Below, piece after piece: positions 17,220 to 26,170 of a stretch of DNA of 64,000 nt. Origin of the DNA: Alteromonas confluentis. GTDB taxonomy: Bacteria; Pseudomonadota; Gammaproteobacteria; Enterobacterales; Alteromonadaceae. The position numbers and the translations under genes were made by a program. The stretch spans positions 237,183-301,182 of the forward strand of contig NZ_MDHN01000015.1 in the NCBI RefSeq assembly GCF_001757105.1, read 5' to 3'. Position 1 is the first letter of the stretch. Every line of letters begins with the position of its first letter. The notes beneath the pieces were generated by a model. That model was not told the DNA's origin. It searched no databases and worked only from the letters and a program-made list of their open reading frames with translations.

Positions 17220-17450
17220 TCAAAGCTTGAAAAAGTCGTCCTGCTGCTGGCTCAGCATTGCTTCTATGTCTTCAATGTCCGGAAGACCCGGAGGTGTATC
17301 AGAATGTTGTTTAGGGCCGGGGATTGAGCGGTCTTCAACCGCCCATTCGCCAAGGTCGATAAGCTGACATTTTTTTGAGCAAAAAGGGCGGTGTTCACTT
17401 TTTTCCGACCATTCCACGTCAGCACTGCAAATAGGACATTTCACTTTCAC
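17220..17450 (-). CDS. yacG: YacG, zinc-binding DNA gyrase inhibitor
   Basis: A 76-residue protein with one zinc finger: Cys5, Cys8, Cys24 and Cys28 in the C-x2-C-x15-C-x3-C pattern of YacG. LIDLGEWA follows the finger, as in the family, with an acidic tail. YacG binds GyrB and blocks its DNA binding. It follows zapD by 51 bp in the same direction, the usual coaE-zapD-yacG order. Confidence 0.95.
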   Translation of the reverse strand: MKVKCPICSADVEWSEKSEHRPFCSKKCQLIDLGEWAVEDRSIPGPKQHSDTPPGLPDIEDIEAMLSQQQDDFFKL

Positions 17451-17501
17451 AAGTATTCACCTTTGCGCTACAAAATAATGCGGATAAAACGTGTTTGGAG
17501 T

Positions 17502-18254
17502 TTAACAGGACGCCATAGCAAAAGACACTGTGTTCTCTACCGAGGGCGATTGTCCCGCGGCACTTTCAAACAGCATGAAACGAATGGCGTAGCGGTATTT
17601 GTTGCCGCTAAAAGTGGGGTAATAACCTTGATTACTGTCGCAGCGAATTCGCATCAAACCGCATTTGTCATCGGCCACGCCTTGGTAAAAGCCGTTGCTG
17701 GCTTCGAAGGGTTTAAATTGTCCTCGTTCACGCAAAAATGAAAGTAATACAGAGACGGTTTCTTCGAGCAGTTTCAGCGATAACAACCAATTTTTTATTG
17801 ATTCATGGATGTCGTCTTGCGGTCGGTTCAACCAGTAGTGTAGGTTGGGCAAATCAAAACTACATGTACCGCCAGGGATGCTGAAACGCTGACGGATAGA
17901 GGCGAGAAATTTATCGTCTTTCAGTGCAGTGCCGAACTTGCGTTCCTCTTTCAATTTACCTTTTAGTTGAATGATCAACTTTAAAGATTGCTCCAGCGCG
18001 TTGGTATCGATGTTGGGATGCTGTGACCAGTGCACCAGATTGCGCTCATGAACGTCGAGATCTTTTACCAAATCGGTACGCAAATCCAGGCGGTCAAGTA
18101 AGTCCATCAGGGTGAACAGCTGTTCAAAGAAATAAATCTGCAATGCAGGGTTTTGCACAGACGCACCGGTTTTCAACTGCGCTAACAAATGCTCGATACG
18201 CAGGTAATTCCGCACTTTTTCTTTAAGTGGAAATTCGTAAATGGTGGTCGTCAT
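17502..18254 (-). CDS. zapD: ZapD (YacF), FtsZ-bundling division protein
   Basis: A 250-residue helical protein of the ZapD family, which cross-links FtsZ filaments in the Z-ring. It begins with MTTTIYEFPLKEKVRNYLR, typical of the family; RIEHLL and the Arg-rich C-terminal half with SGNKYRYAIRFM are conserved regions. Start chosen at 18254 because GAGAGGG lies directly before that ATG; an upstream in-frame ATG at 18269 would add five residues. Located between coaE and yacG, as in other gammaproteobacteria. Confidence 0.95.
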   Translation of the reverse strand: MTTTIYEFPLKEKVRNYLRIEHLLAQLKTGASVQNPALQIYFFEQLFTLMDLLDRLDLRTDLVKDLDVHERNLVHWSQHPNIDTNALEQSLKLIIQLKGKLKEERKFGTALKDDKFLASIRQRFSIPGGTCSFDLPNLHYWLNRPQDDIHESIKNWLLSLKLLEETVSVLLSFLRERGQFKPFEASNGFYQGVADDKCGLMRIRCDSNQGYYPTFSGNKYRYAIRFMLFESAAGQSPSVENTVSFAMASC

Positions 18255-18400
18255 GGGCCCTCTCTGCATGGTTGAAACTGGTAAGCGTGGTTGTAAGAAA
18301 CTGGTCTATGTGTACCGTTATCGAACAGCGAAGATCACCAGACCCTTGCACTACAGCGCAAAAGTACAAAAATATCAAGCTTTAAGCTGGGATCGGAGGG

Positions 18401-19018
18401 TTAGCGGGCACTTTTTTGCGCGGATTGTTGCATATATTGCTGATGCAGAGATTTTACCTGTGGGGGCAAGGCAGAAAGTTCGCCATTGTTGTCGATGACA
18501 TACTGTGCTTTTTCCAGCCGTTGCTGACGGGAGGCTTGAGAAGCCATAATGCTTTTTATTGTTTCGATATTGCTGCCATCGCGGCGTGTCGCCCTGGCAA
18601 GTTGCGTCTCTTCACTACAATCTACAACCAGTACCGTATCGGCCATACTGTCGAGACCATTTTCAATAAGCAGCGGAACAGAAAAAACCACGTAGGGGCT
18701 GGTGGCTACCTCAAGTTGGGTTTGCATTTCCGCGCGAATAGCTGGGTGGAGCAGGGCATTCAGCCACTGTTTATCAAGATCGTTGTCGAACACCCGTTTG
18801 CGTAAAGCGGGCCTGTTCAGGGTACCACTGTCGGTAACAATCGCCTCGCCGAAGTGGTCGATAATTGCCTGAAGCGCAGGCGTTCCCGGTTCGACAACCT
18901 GGCGGGCGACGACATCGGCATCCACAATATCGATGCCCTGTTGTGCAAATAAATCGCTAACCGCAGATTTACCGCTACCAATCCCACCAGTAAGACCAAC
19001 AACAAAAGGCTTACTCAT
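18401..19018 (-). CDS. coaE: CoaE, dephospho-CoA kinase
   Basis: A 205-residue P-loop kinase catalysing the last step of coenzyme A synthesis (3'-phosphorylation of dephospho-CoA). Walker A is GLTGGIGSGKS near the N-terminus; DADVVARQVVEPG and the lid region with RDGSN are visible. The start at 19018 overlaps the pilD stop (ATGA). A start five codons upstream would lie inside pilD and is less likely. Translational coupling with pilD is usual in this group. Confidence 0.96.
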   Translation of the reverse strand: MSKPFVVGLTGGIGSGKSAVSDLFAQQGIDIVDADVVARQVVEPGTPALQAIIDHFGEAIVTDSGTLNRPALRKRVFDNDLDKQWLNALLHPAIRAEMQTQLEVATSPYVVFSVPLLIENGLDSMADTVLVVDCSEETQLARATRRDGSNIETIKSIMASQASRQQRLEKAQYVIDNNGELSALPPQVKSLHQQYMQQSAQKSAR

Positions 19019-19896
19019 GCGCCGAATGCCCAAGCTAAATAGGCATCTATAATTTCCGCTTTATAAAGCAGCGTGAGGTAGCCCGCAACCGCGAGATAGG
19101 GGCCAAATGGTATCGCCAATGATTTACCTGAGCGCTGGGCCATCATAAGTGCAATGCCTGCAACGGCACCTACCACGGATGAGAGCAAAATAATGATAGG
19201 TAGTCCTTGCCAACCCGTGAACGCGCCCAGCGCCGCCAGTAATTTGAAGTCGCCATAGCCCATGCCTTCTTTACCGGTCAGCAATTTAAATAGCCAGTAA
19301 ACCGACCATAAACTTAAGTAACCGGCAGCAGCACCAATAATGGCATCGGTAGTACCCACAAACACATTCAGGGTGCTTAAAATGAGTCCCAACCACATTA
19401 AGGGCAGAGTCAGCTGGTCTGGCAGCAGCATTTTGTCTAAATCTATAAAGAGTAGCGCGATCAACACAAACACGATAAGTACGGCCCATAAGCCCTGTGC
19501 GGTTGCACCGAAGTGCCAGGCAGTAAAGGTGCACACCAGCGCGGTAAAGAGTTCTACCAATGGGTAGCGGATAGAAATCGGCGCTTTACAACCGGCACAT
19601 TTGCCGCCGAGCATGGCGTAACTAATAAGTGGAATGTTTTCCCAGGCGCGAATTTTATGTTTGCAGTGAGGGCAGGTGCTATCCGGCTTTACCAGGTTAA
19701 ACGGTGCCTGCTCGCCCGAAGCGGCATCGTCAGGGTGGAAGTAACTTTGGTACTCTGCTTTCCAGCTTCGTTCCATCATAATTGGAAGACGATAAATCAC
19801 CACATTCAGAAAACTGCCAACCAGCAGGCTAAAAATAAAAATAGTGGTAAGAAAAAGTGGTGTGCTTTGCTGCAGCAGGGTAAAGATTGCGTCCAT
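19015..19896 (-). CDS. pilD: PilD, type IV prepilin peptidase and N-methyltransferase
   Basis: A 293-residue polytopic inner-membrane protein. The cytosolic loop has the four-cysteine zinc motif (CPHCKHKIRAWENIP and CAGC), and the two aspartates of the aspartic-protease site lie in LLFIDLDKMLLPD and GMGYGDFKLLAALGA. It cleaves the leader of PilA and related pseudopilins and methylates the new N-terminal Phe. The start at 19896 (MDAIFTLL) matches family lengths; a start 16 codons upstream adds a basic, unlikely leader. It follows pilC by 109 bp. Confidence 0.95.
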   Translation of the reverse strand: MDAIFTLLQQSTPLFLTTIFIFSLLVGSFLNVVIYRLPIMMERSWKAEYQSYFHPDDAASGEQAPFNLVKPDSTCPHCKHKIRAWENIPLISYAMLGGKCAGCKAPISIRYPLVELFTALVCTFTAWHFGATAQGLWAVLIVFVLIALLFIDLDKMLLPDQLTLPLMWLGLILSTLNVFVGTTDAIIGAAAGYLSLWSVYWLFKLLTGKEGMGYGDFKLLAALGAFTGWQGLPIIILLSSVVGAVAGIALMMAQRSGKSLAIPFGPYLAVAGYLTLLYKAEIIDAYLAWAFGA

Positions 19897-20005
19897 AGTT
19901 CTTGCTTTTCTGTGGGTTAGAGTAGACCGGATGGCTTGTGGCAAGACTGCCTGAAAAGCCGTCTTGCCTCAATGAATATTTTAACGGGGCGATACACTGC
20001 CTCGA

Positions 20006-21214
20006 TTAAACCACGCTACCCATCTGGAAGATTGGCAGATACATGGCGATGATCAAACCACCAATTACCACACCCAGAACCGCCATGATGATCGGTTCCA
20101 GTAGACTGGTGAGTCCGTCAACCATATCATCAACTTCAGCTTCATAAATAGACGCAATTTTTGCCAGCATTTCATCAACGGCACCTGACTCCTCACCAAT
20201 GGCGACCATTTGTGTCACCATGTCAGGGAATACGTTCGTTGCGCGCATGGCGGTATTCATTTGTAAACCACCAGCGACTTCTTTCTTAATGAATAAAATC
20301 GCATCGCGGTAGATAGCGTTACCCGACGCACCTGCGGCGGAATCCAGTGCGCCGATTAAGGGAACACCGGCTGAAAAGGTGGTCGATAAGGTTCGGGCAA
20401 AACGGGCAACCGAGGCTTTTTTCAGAATGTCGCCAACCACAGGAGCTTTTAGTACGGCAGCATCCACTTTATCTCTGAGTGCCTGAGATTTTCTGTGCGC
20501 ACGAATGAAAAGAAAGATAGCCGCGGCAATACCAGCACCGATAAATATGCCGTAATTCTGTACAAATTTAGAAATGCCAAGGACAAATTGGGTAAAGGCT
20601 GGTAGTTCGGCACCAAAACTACTGAATATTTCTTCGAACTGTGGAACAACAAAAACCAGTAGGATGGTGGTAACGATAAACGCCACGACGACTACCGCAA
20701 TGGGGTAGAACATGGCTTTTTTAATTTTGGATTTGAGTGCTTCGGCTTTTTCTTTATAAACCGCAATGCGATCAAAAATGGTTTCAAGTGCACCAGACTG
20801 TTCACCGGTTTTCACCAGATCGCAATAAAGATCATCAAAATAGAGCGGGTGTTTTCTTAATGCACTGGACAGGGGATTACCGGATTTTACTTCAGTAGCA
20901 ATTTCAGACAGTAACTTGCGCATGGACGACTTATCGTGGCCCTGGGCAATCATATCCAAAGACTGAATGAGGGTTACGCCAGCACCTAACATGGTAGCAA
21001 TCTGACGGGTAACCACAGAGATATCTGCCGCATTAACTTTTTTCTCGCCACCAAACAGCGGTTTGCTCTGTTTACTGACTTTATGCGCCGATATGCCCTG
21101 TCGTCTCAACAAACTTTTGGCTTCAGACAAAGTGAGAGCCGAGATTTCGCCTTTACGGCTGCTACCTTGCTTATCTTTTCCTTGCCAAACAAAGGTAGTT
21201 GCGACTTTTGCCAT
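20006..21214 (-). CDS. pilC: PilC, type IV pilus inner-membrane platform protein
   Basis: A 402-residue PilC/GspF protein with two repeated cytosolic domains (about residues 60-165 and 270-380), each starting near FARTLSTTFSAGVPL or VVTRQIATMLGAGVTL, and three membrane segments (about 165-190, 215-240 and 370-395). It forms the platform through which the PilB ATPase drives pilin assembly. The expected pilB gene between pilA and pilC is absent here; only 61 bp separate the two. Confidence 0.95.
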   Translation of the reverse strand: MAKVATTFVWQGKDKQGSSRKGEISALTLSEAKSLLRRQGISAHKVSKQSKPLFGGEKKVNAADISVVTRQIATMLGAGVTLIQSLDMIAQGHDKSSMRKLLSEIATEVKSGNPLSSALRKHPLYFDDLYCDLVKTGEQSGALETIFDRIAVYKEKAEALKSKIKKAMFYPIAVVVVAFIVTTILLVFVVPQFEEIFSSFGAELPAFTQFVLGISKFVQNYGIFIGAGIAAAIFLFIRAHRKSQALRDKVDAAVLKAPVVGDILKKASVARFARTLSTTFSAGVPLIGALDSAAGASGNAIYRDAILFIKKEVAGGLQMNTAMRATNVFPDMVTQMVAIGEESGAVDEMLAKIASIYEAEVDDMVDGLTSLLEPIIMAVLGVVIGGLIIAMYLPIFQMGSVV

Positions 21215-21237
21215 TACAATCCCCTTCCAATGAAAAA

Positions 21238-21256
21238 GCCCAAGCAGAGCTCGGGC
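21238..21256 (-). terminator. Terminator after pilA
   Basis: On the minus strand GCCCGAG-CTCTG-CTTGGGC (one G:U) is followed by TTTTT. It sits between pilA and pilC, so pilC would be transcribed by read-through or from its own promoter. Confidence 0.8.
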
Positions 21257-21275
21257 CTTTTAGAAAATCAGTCGA

Positions 21276-21704
21276 TTAACATAGTGCGTCAGCGATACAA
21301 GTACTAGCAGCTGCTACTGCCCACGTGATCTTGCCGTTTGCCAGTGTTGGAGTCAGAACGTAAGTTTGGCTATTCAGACCATTGGCAGCCGCTGCAGTTG
21401 CAGTCAGTGAAGGTACAGACTCATCCCATGCCAGGCTTGCTAAGTGGCCGCTTGCGCCCAGGTCAGCTGGAACACCGTTAGTTGAAGGTGCACAGTTTGA
21501 AATCGCGCCAGTGGCTTGTGCGCAGACTTCGATAGCTGTTTTATGACCAGAGGTCGCCAGAATAACTTCAGAGAACTTCGCTTTAGAAGTGTAAGTCTGA
21601 TAAGCTGGCAGCGCTACTGCAGCCAGGATACCGATGATAGCAACAACGATCATCAGTTCGATTAAGGTAAAGCCTTTCTGGTTTTTTGCGTTAAATTTAG
21701 TCAT
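21276..21704 (-). CDS. pilA: PilA, type IVa major pilin
   Basis: A 142-residue prepilin. The leader ends in NQKG, followed by the processed N-terminus [20 protein letters not shown] with the conserved Glu5. Two C-terminal cysteines (CIADALC) and another Cys pair in the globular part (VCAQ...SNCAP) can form disulfides; the C-terminal pair would be a very short loop. The start at 21704 has GGAG upstream; the longer frame from 21752 would give an abnormal leader. Monocistronic by its terminator. Confidence 0.95.
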   Translation of the reverse strand: MTKFNAKNQKGFTLIELMIVVAIIGILAAVALPAYQTYTSKAKFSEVILATSGHKTAIEVCAQATGAISNCAPSTNGVPADLGASGHLASLAWDESVPSLTATAAAANGLNSQTYVLTPTLANGKITWAVAAASTCIADALC

Positions 21705-21809
21705 GGTATATCTCCGGGTTTGCGTATAATGCGCGAAATTAAATTGGGTCATTCAAAGTTACGATTTATACCTGAGTCGTTTATTGAACGTCCCCGGTAC
21801 TTGATGCTC

Positions 21810-21837
21810 AGTATAGGCGGAGCAAGCCAACTGACAA
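21810..21837 (-). promoter_or_regulatory. Sigma70-type promoter of pilA
   Basis: On the minus strand TTGTCA (21832-21837) and TATACT (21810-21815) are separated by 16 bp, about 105 bp before the pilA start. I found no sigma54 element of the TGGCAC-N5-TTGC type. Confidence 0.6.
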
Positions 21838-21946
21838 GTATTCAGAAATATACATATGGATAGGAAGTACGGCGGTAAGGGGATGAGCGTGGATACCTTT
21901 AGGGGAGAAAGTTAAAGTACCCACTTAGCTGATCTTAAAGCAGTTT

Positions 21947-22804
21947 TTAATCTTTCATTGCCACTCGTAACGACAAATCCACAGCCATTACGTTTTTGGT
22001 TAAAGCCCCTGAAGATATAAAGTCAACACCTAATTTTCCTAAAGATTGCAATCTTTCATCCGTGATATTGCCAGAAACTTCGAGTTTACTTTGCCCTTTC
22101 GTAATGTCGACTGCGCTTCGGATCTGATCATTACTAAAATTATCCAGCATAATAATGTCGGCACCGGCTTCGAGTGCTTCTTTTAATTCCTGAAGGTTCT
22201 CTACTTCAACTTCCACAGGCTTGTCTGGATGATTTTGTTTCGCCGTTGCCACCGCTTTTTCAATAGAGTCGCAGGCGAAGATATGGTTTTCTTTAATGAG
22301 AAAGGCATCAAACAATCCGATCCGGTGGTTTTTACCCCCGCCACAGGCCACTGCATACTTTTGCGCGAGTCTCAGGCCAGGTAAGGTTTTACGGGTGTCC
22401 AAAATCTTGGTTGGGTAGGGGGCAAGTATCGACGCATAATAATGTGATACCGTCGCCGTAGCAGACAGGGTTTGCAAAAAGTTCAATGCCGTTCGCTCTG
22501 CAGTGAGGATACCGCGCGCAGGGCCTGCCAGCGAAACCAGCACATCATCGGCTTTGGCTTGTTGGCCGTCATCGATAAGAATGTTGACTTCAATGCTTTC
22601 ATCGATGAGAGAAAAAGCCGCTTTCACCCATTCCATACCACAAACAATGCAGTCTTCGCGGGTAATAATCGTCGCGGTGGCCTGGGTATCGGCGCTAATC
22701 AGGTTTGCGGTAATGTCTTGACTGGCGTCGGCGCTGCCGCCTAAGTCTTCTGCCAGGGCCTGCGTGACCTGCTGTCTTATGTCGTCCAAAGTCGGTGTCG
22801 TCAT
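21947..22804 (-). CDS. nadC: NadC, quinolinate phosphoribosyltransferase
   Basis: A 285-residue type II phosphoribosyltransferase converting quinolinate and PRPP to nicotinate mononucleotide in de novo NAD synthesis. Conserved stretches are RTALNFLQTLSATAT, LDTRKTLPGLRLAQKYAV, GGGKNHRIGLFDAFLIKENH, VEVEVENL, DIIMLDNFS and ISSGALTK. Located opposite ampD and upstream of pilA, the usual synteny. Full length, no anomalies. Confidence 0.97.
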   Translation of the reverse strand: MTTPTLDDIRQQVTQALAEDLGGSADASQDITANLISADTQATATIITREDCIVCGMEWVKAAFSLIDESIEVNILIDDGQQAKADDVLVSLAGPARGILTAERTALNFLQTLSATATVSHYYASILAPYPTKILDTRKTLPGLRLAQKYAVACGGGKNHRIGLFDAFLIKENHIFACDSIEKAVATAKQNHPDKPVEVEVENLQELKEALEAGADIIMLDNFSNDQIRSAVDITKGQSKLEVSGNITDERLQSLGKLGVDFISSGALTKNVMAVDLSLRVAMKD

Positions 22805-22822
22805 ACTGAAACTCTGCTTATA

Positions 22823-23329
22823 TTAAAGTGTACGCAATATTAACCATTCTCCGCGCTGAGTAAACTCAAGCTGCCTCAAAACACTCATTCCAAGGAGGAT
22901 CTGGTTATCATTCATACCGGGATTAAGGTTTGCACGCACATCATGTAGCACAATGTCGCCAATGCGAAGTGTATCTATACTTGTGCGGGCCACGCGAACC
23001 ACACCATTTGCCGTTTGTGCCATGCCGGAACCCGTGGCGGTCAGTCCTAGTTTTTCCTGCAGGTAAGCGGGGATGGCAACATCGGTAGCGCCGGTATCGA
23101 CTAAAAAGGTGACTTCTTCGCCATTAATAAACCCATTGGTAACATAATGGCCAGCTCGATTTTGCTTCAACCGGACTTCTGTTTGGTTATCCAGTCGCAC
23201 GGATTCCGGCTCACGATTGGGATTTTCCTGTCTGTCGAGCAAATCCGAAAATACAAACGTCAGTAAACCCAGCCCACAGACCCAGGCCAGAACATACATC
23301 CATTTGCCAGCACTCTGATTACTACTCAT
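22823..23329 (-). CDS. Membrane-tethered retropepsin-like aspartic protease (clan AA)
   Basis: A 168-residue protein with an N-terminal membrane anchor at about residues 10-28 and a retropepsin-like domain. The catalytic motif is FLVDTGATDVAIP, and the second hydrophobic-hydrophobic-Gly (ILLGMSVL) is also present, the pattern of the TIGR02281-type clan AA family. The domain should face the periplasm. The start at 23329 has AGAGG five bases upstream; a GTG 13 codons earlier is possible. Substrate unknown. It ends 18 bp before nadC and probably shares its transcript. Confidence 0.8.
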   Translation of the reverse strand: MSSNQSAGKWMYVLAWVCGLGLLTFVFSDLLDRQENPNREPESVRLDNQTEVRLKQNRAGHYVTNGFINGEEVTFLVDTGATDVAIPAYLQEKLGLTATGSGMAQTANGVVRVARTSIDTLRIGDIVLHDVRANLNPGMNDNQILLGMSVLRQLEFTQRGEWLILRTL

Positions 23330-23428
23330 TTCAGCCTCTTTTTGTTTCTGCAGTGGAGGTTTGCTCACTTGAGTAACGCTGCCGCAGGTGTCAAACTTGA
23401 TTATAAATAAGTATCGAACCCTTTTTAT

Positions 23429-23974
23429 ATGGACTTAATTGCAGATTGCCAGTTTACACCTTCACCTTTTTATGACGAACGACCTGACAACGAGCAGGTG
23501 TCGTTACTGGTGATCCACAATATATCGCTACCGGCAGGCCAATATGGCACCGGGGATATAAAAAGGTTGTTCACGGGCACTATTGATTGTAATGCACATC
23601 CCAGTTACCACGACTTAGCGGGTATTAAGGTGTCTGCTCACTGCGTTGTCTATCGCACCGGTGAGGTTGAACAATTCGTACCGCTGACAAAAAGGGCATG
23701 GCATGCTGGTCTTTCTGTGTTCCAGGGGCGTAGCAGATGTAATGATTATGCCATTGGTATAGAAATGGAAGGGTGTGATACTGAACCGTTTACCGATGCA
23801 CAGTATCAAAGCCTGATCGGTGTCACACAAAAGATAATAGATAGCTTTCCGTTAATTACCGCAGGCCGTATCATTGGCCATAGTGATATTGCATTTGGCA
23901 GAAAGACAGATCCCGGTGAATTTTTTGATTGGTGCCGATACAGAAAGGCGCTGTCTTTTGGCAGTAAAAAATGA
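23429..23974 (+). CDS. ampD: AmpD, 1,6-anhydro-N-acetylmuramyl-L-alanine amidase
   Basis: A 181-residue cytosolic zinc amidase of peptidoglycan recycling that splits anhydroMurNAc peptides and so lowers the AmpR-inducing signal. Zinc ligands are His30 (LVIHNIS), the His in IIGHSDIAFGRKTDPG, and the Asp in TDPG. The SAHCVV and EMEGCD stretches are typical. No clear Shine-Dalgarno precedes the ATG. It is divergent from the protease/nadC unit and followed by ampE after 25 bp. Confidence 0.95.
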   Translation: MDLIADCQFTPSPFYDERPDNEQVSLLVIHNISLPAGQYGTGDIKRLFTGTIDCNAHPSYHDLAGIKVSAHCVVYRTGEVEQFVPLTKRAWHAGLSVFQGRSRCNDYAIGIEMEGCDTEPFTDAQYQSLIGVTQKIIDSFPLITAGRIIGHSDIAFGRKTDPGEFFDWCRYRKALSFGSKK

Positions 23975-23999
23975 GCATCCTTAATAAGGGAATAATGAA

Positions 24000-24866
24000 G
24001 TGATTCTGATTAGTTTATTACTCGCGTTAGCGCTGGACAGAATGGTTACTCGAACGAAGTACTGGCAGTCTGCTGTTTGGGTTCGTGCAGGTCTGCGTAA
24101 ATTTAACATTTCAGCACAACAGGATGAGGCTTCTCGCCGTATTTGGTTGTACTTATTCGTGCCTGCACTTGTACTGGCACTGTTAGAAACTTACGTTTTA
24201 GGTGGTTTTCTTACCTTTATAGAGCAAACAATCGTGCTGTTCATTACGATCAGTTGTACCCGTTTCCGGGATATTTATAAATTCTGGATCCAGGCTGCTC
24301 ATCGTGAAGATGCTGAAGCGTGCGATCTGTATGAAAGGCAACTACATCTTGGACTGCTTGGCAAACGCGATAAAAAATCGACCCCTGACGACGGTACCCG
24401 CATGCAGCGTTTGTTACTGCTTGCGAATTTCCGCTATTTCGGTGCTGTAATATTGTTCTTTATCTTCTTTGGCGCGCCGGGTGCACTATTCTATATGTGT
24501 GTGAGAGAAGCTCATCAATATTACCGCGAGCATCAACATGCTGCTGCACGAGTGACGCATCGCCTGTTATTTGCTCTGGAATGGCTACCTGCCCGCGCAA
24601 CTACACTGGGTTATTTGATTGTGGGTCATTTCTCTAAAGCGGCAGGGGTATGGCTTGAGACGCTCACAAATACCACTAACGACACCGCTGATGTGCTCTG
24701 GTCTGTGGCCCGTGAAGCAGAAGTGATAGACGATGAGGGAAGCTTAGGCTATTCAAAAGCCGCGGCGCTCGCTCATGTACAGGCAGGCGTGCGGTTAGCA
24801 AAGCGTAATATCATCTTTTTACTGGTTGTTACCTCACTCCTCACTTTAGGCGGTTGGTTAGCATAA
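24000..24866 (+). CDS. ampE: AmpE, inner-membrane protein
   Basis: A 288-residue membrane protein of the AmpE family with four hydrophobic segments (N-terminal, about 45-80, about 140-165 and the extreme C-terminus). It is always paired with ampD; its biochemical role is unsettled. The start is GTG at 24000 with AAGGG upstream, since no suitable ATG exists at the N-terminus. EWLPARATTLGYLIVGHF is the recognisable family stretch. Confidence 0.9.
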   Translation: MILISLLLALALDRMVTRTKYWQSAVWVRAGLRKFNISAQQDEASRRIWLYLFVPALVLALLETYVLGGFLTFIEQTIVLFITISCTRFRDIYKFWIQAAHREDAEACDLYERQLHLGLLGKRDKKSTPDDGTRMQRLLLLANFRYFGAVILFFIFFGAPGALFYMCVREAHQYYREHQHAAARVTHRLLFALEWLPARATTLGYLIVGHFSKAAGVWLETLTNTTNDTADVLWSVAREAEVIDDEGSLGYSKAAALAHVQAGVRLAKRNIIFLLVVTSLLTLGGWLA

Positions 24867-24928
24867 CCATGCAGTGGTAGACCATTGAAGCCTGCTAATC
24901 GGGTTACTACTGTTACAGTGTAAAGCGC

Positions 24929-24957
24929 GGCGTTTTCATGATGAAAACGCCGTTTTT
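24929..24957 (+). terminator. Terminator after ampDE
   Basis: CGGCGTTTTCAT and ATGAAAACGCCG form a perfect stem, followed by TTTTT. It isolates ampDE from the pdhR operon. The remaining 24958-25246 is AT-rich and carries the PdhR box. Confidence 0.92.
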
Positions 24958-25163
24958 ATTTATGCTGCACCTGCACAAAAATGGTTGTTAAATCAACCTG
25001 TTCCGTTCATAAAATCATCTTTATTTTACTCATCAGACCAGATTGGACTGTAAAAAAATTTCAACAATTTCAATATTTAGCTCAATGAAAAGGTTAAATG
25101 TAAGTTACTTTCGATGAGTGACTATTTACCTACATTTCGATCTATCCTAAACTAGATAGGTAA

Positions 25164-25178
25164 AATGGTATTACCAAT
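25164..25178. promoter_or_regulatory. PdhR operator
   Basis: AATGGTATTACCAAT matches the E. coli PdhR consensus ATTGGT-N3-ACCAAT at 11 of 12 defined positions. It lies 69 bp before the pdhR start, the position expected for pyruvate-responsive autoregulation of pdhR-aceEF-lpd. Confidence 0.88.
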
Positions 25179-25246
25179 GTGGCGGTGACATGTAACTTTG
25201 TTTACATATTGGCCGTCTAATTTCGTAAGCGAGGAACCGCAACGGT

Positions 25247-26005
25247 ATGCGTGACGGCCGGAAAAAATTATCAGATGTCATTACTGAACAACTCGAATCG
25301 ATGATTCTTGATGGCAGTCTGTTGGCTGGGCAACAGCTACCGCCAGAACGTGAACTGGCTATCCAGTTTGATGTATCCCGTCCCTCACTTCGTGAAGCAA
25401 TCGGTAACCTTCAAGCCCGTGGTCTGGTTGAACGCAAACAAGGTGGTGGCACTTTCGTAAGCCGCAATCTCAATGCCGCCATTACCGACCCTCTTATGGC
25501 CCTTATCAGTCGTCGTCCTGAAACCCAATTTGATTTGTTGGAGTTTCGTCACGCGCTGGAAGGTATGGCTGCTTACTACGCAGCGCTACGGGGCCAGCCT
25601 GATGACTATAAAGCCCTTCAGGAAGCGCTGGATAATTTACCTGCGCTGAAACCGGGTGGAAGCAAACGTGACATGGCCGAAGCGGTAACCGCGTTCTACA
25701 TGATCATGGCCCGCGCTTCACACAACATGGTGTTATTGCACGTTATGAGCACCATGAAAGACATGTTGGTTGACAATATCGAACGAAACTTTGACATGCT
25801 TGCTCTACACGAAAGTGGCGAGGAGGCTGTCTACCGGGAAGTCGCGCAACAACGTAAGGTTATCCTTGCCGCCATTGTTGCGCGAGATCCTGAAGCGGCC
25901 CGGCAGGCATGTAATGCTCACCTGGCGCTAATTGAAAAAACTCTCCTCGACATCAATCAACGCGACAGTCGCGTTCAGCGAGCGTTGCGACGTCTGGAGA
26001 TATAA
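25247..26005 (+). CDS. pdhR: PdhR, GntR-family repressor of the pyruvate dehydrogenase operon
   Basis: A 252-residue FadR-subfamily GntR regulator. The winged helix (about residues 8-75) reads KLSDVITEQLESMI, PPERELAIQFDVSRPSLREA and GLVERKQGGGTFV, almost the E. coli PdhR sequence. The all-helical FCD ligand domain follows. PdhR represses aceEF-lpd and is released by pyruvate. It lies first in the operon behind a clear PdhR box. Confidence 0.95.
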   Translation: MRDGRKKLSDVITEQLESMILDGSLLAGQQLPPERELAIQFDVSRPSLREAIGNLQARGLVERKQGGGTFVSRNLNAAITDPLMALISRRPETQFDLLEFRHALEGMAAYYAALRGQPDDYKALQEALDNLPALKPGGSKRDMAEAVTAFYMIMARASHNMVLLHVMSTMKDMLVDNIERNFDMLALHESGEEAVYREVAQQRKVILAAIVARDPEAARQACNAHLALIEKTLLDINQRDSRVQRALRRLEI

Positions 26006-26170
26006 GGCCTGGCCTTAAAGTAAAAATACCTTGCCGGTTAGCAGTAGGTAAGAAAAGAAAAAGGGTGAGCCGCTTAGGCCTGCTCAAAGTACAACCTAGT
26101 TTAGTCTTTCATCCTCCATGGATTCGCCATGCGGGATGATTTTTACTATCAGCAACAATAGGATGGCACC

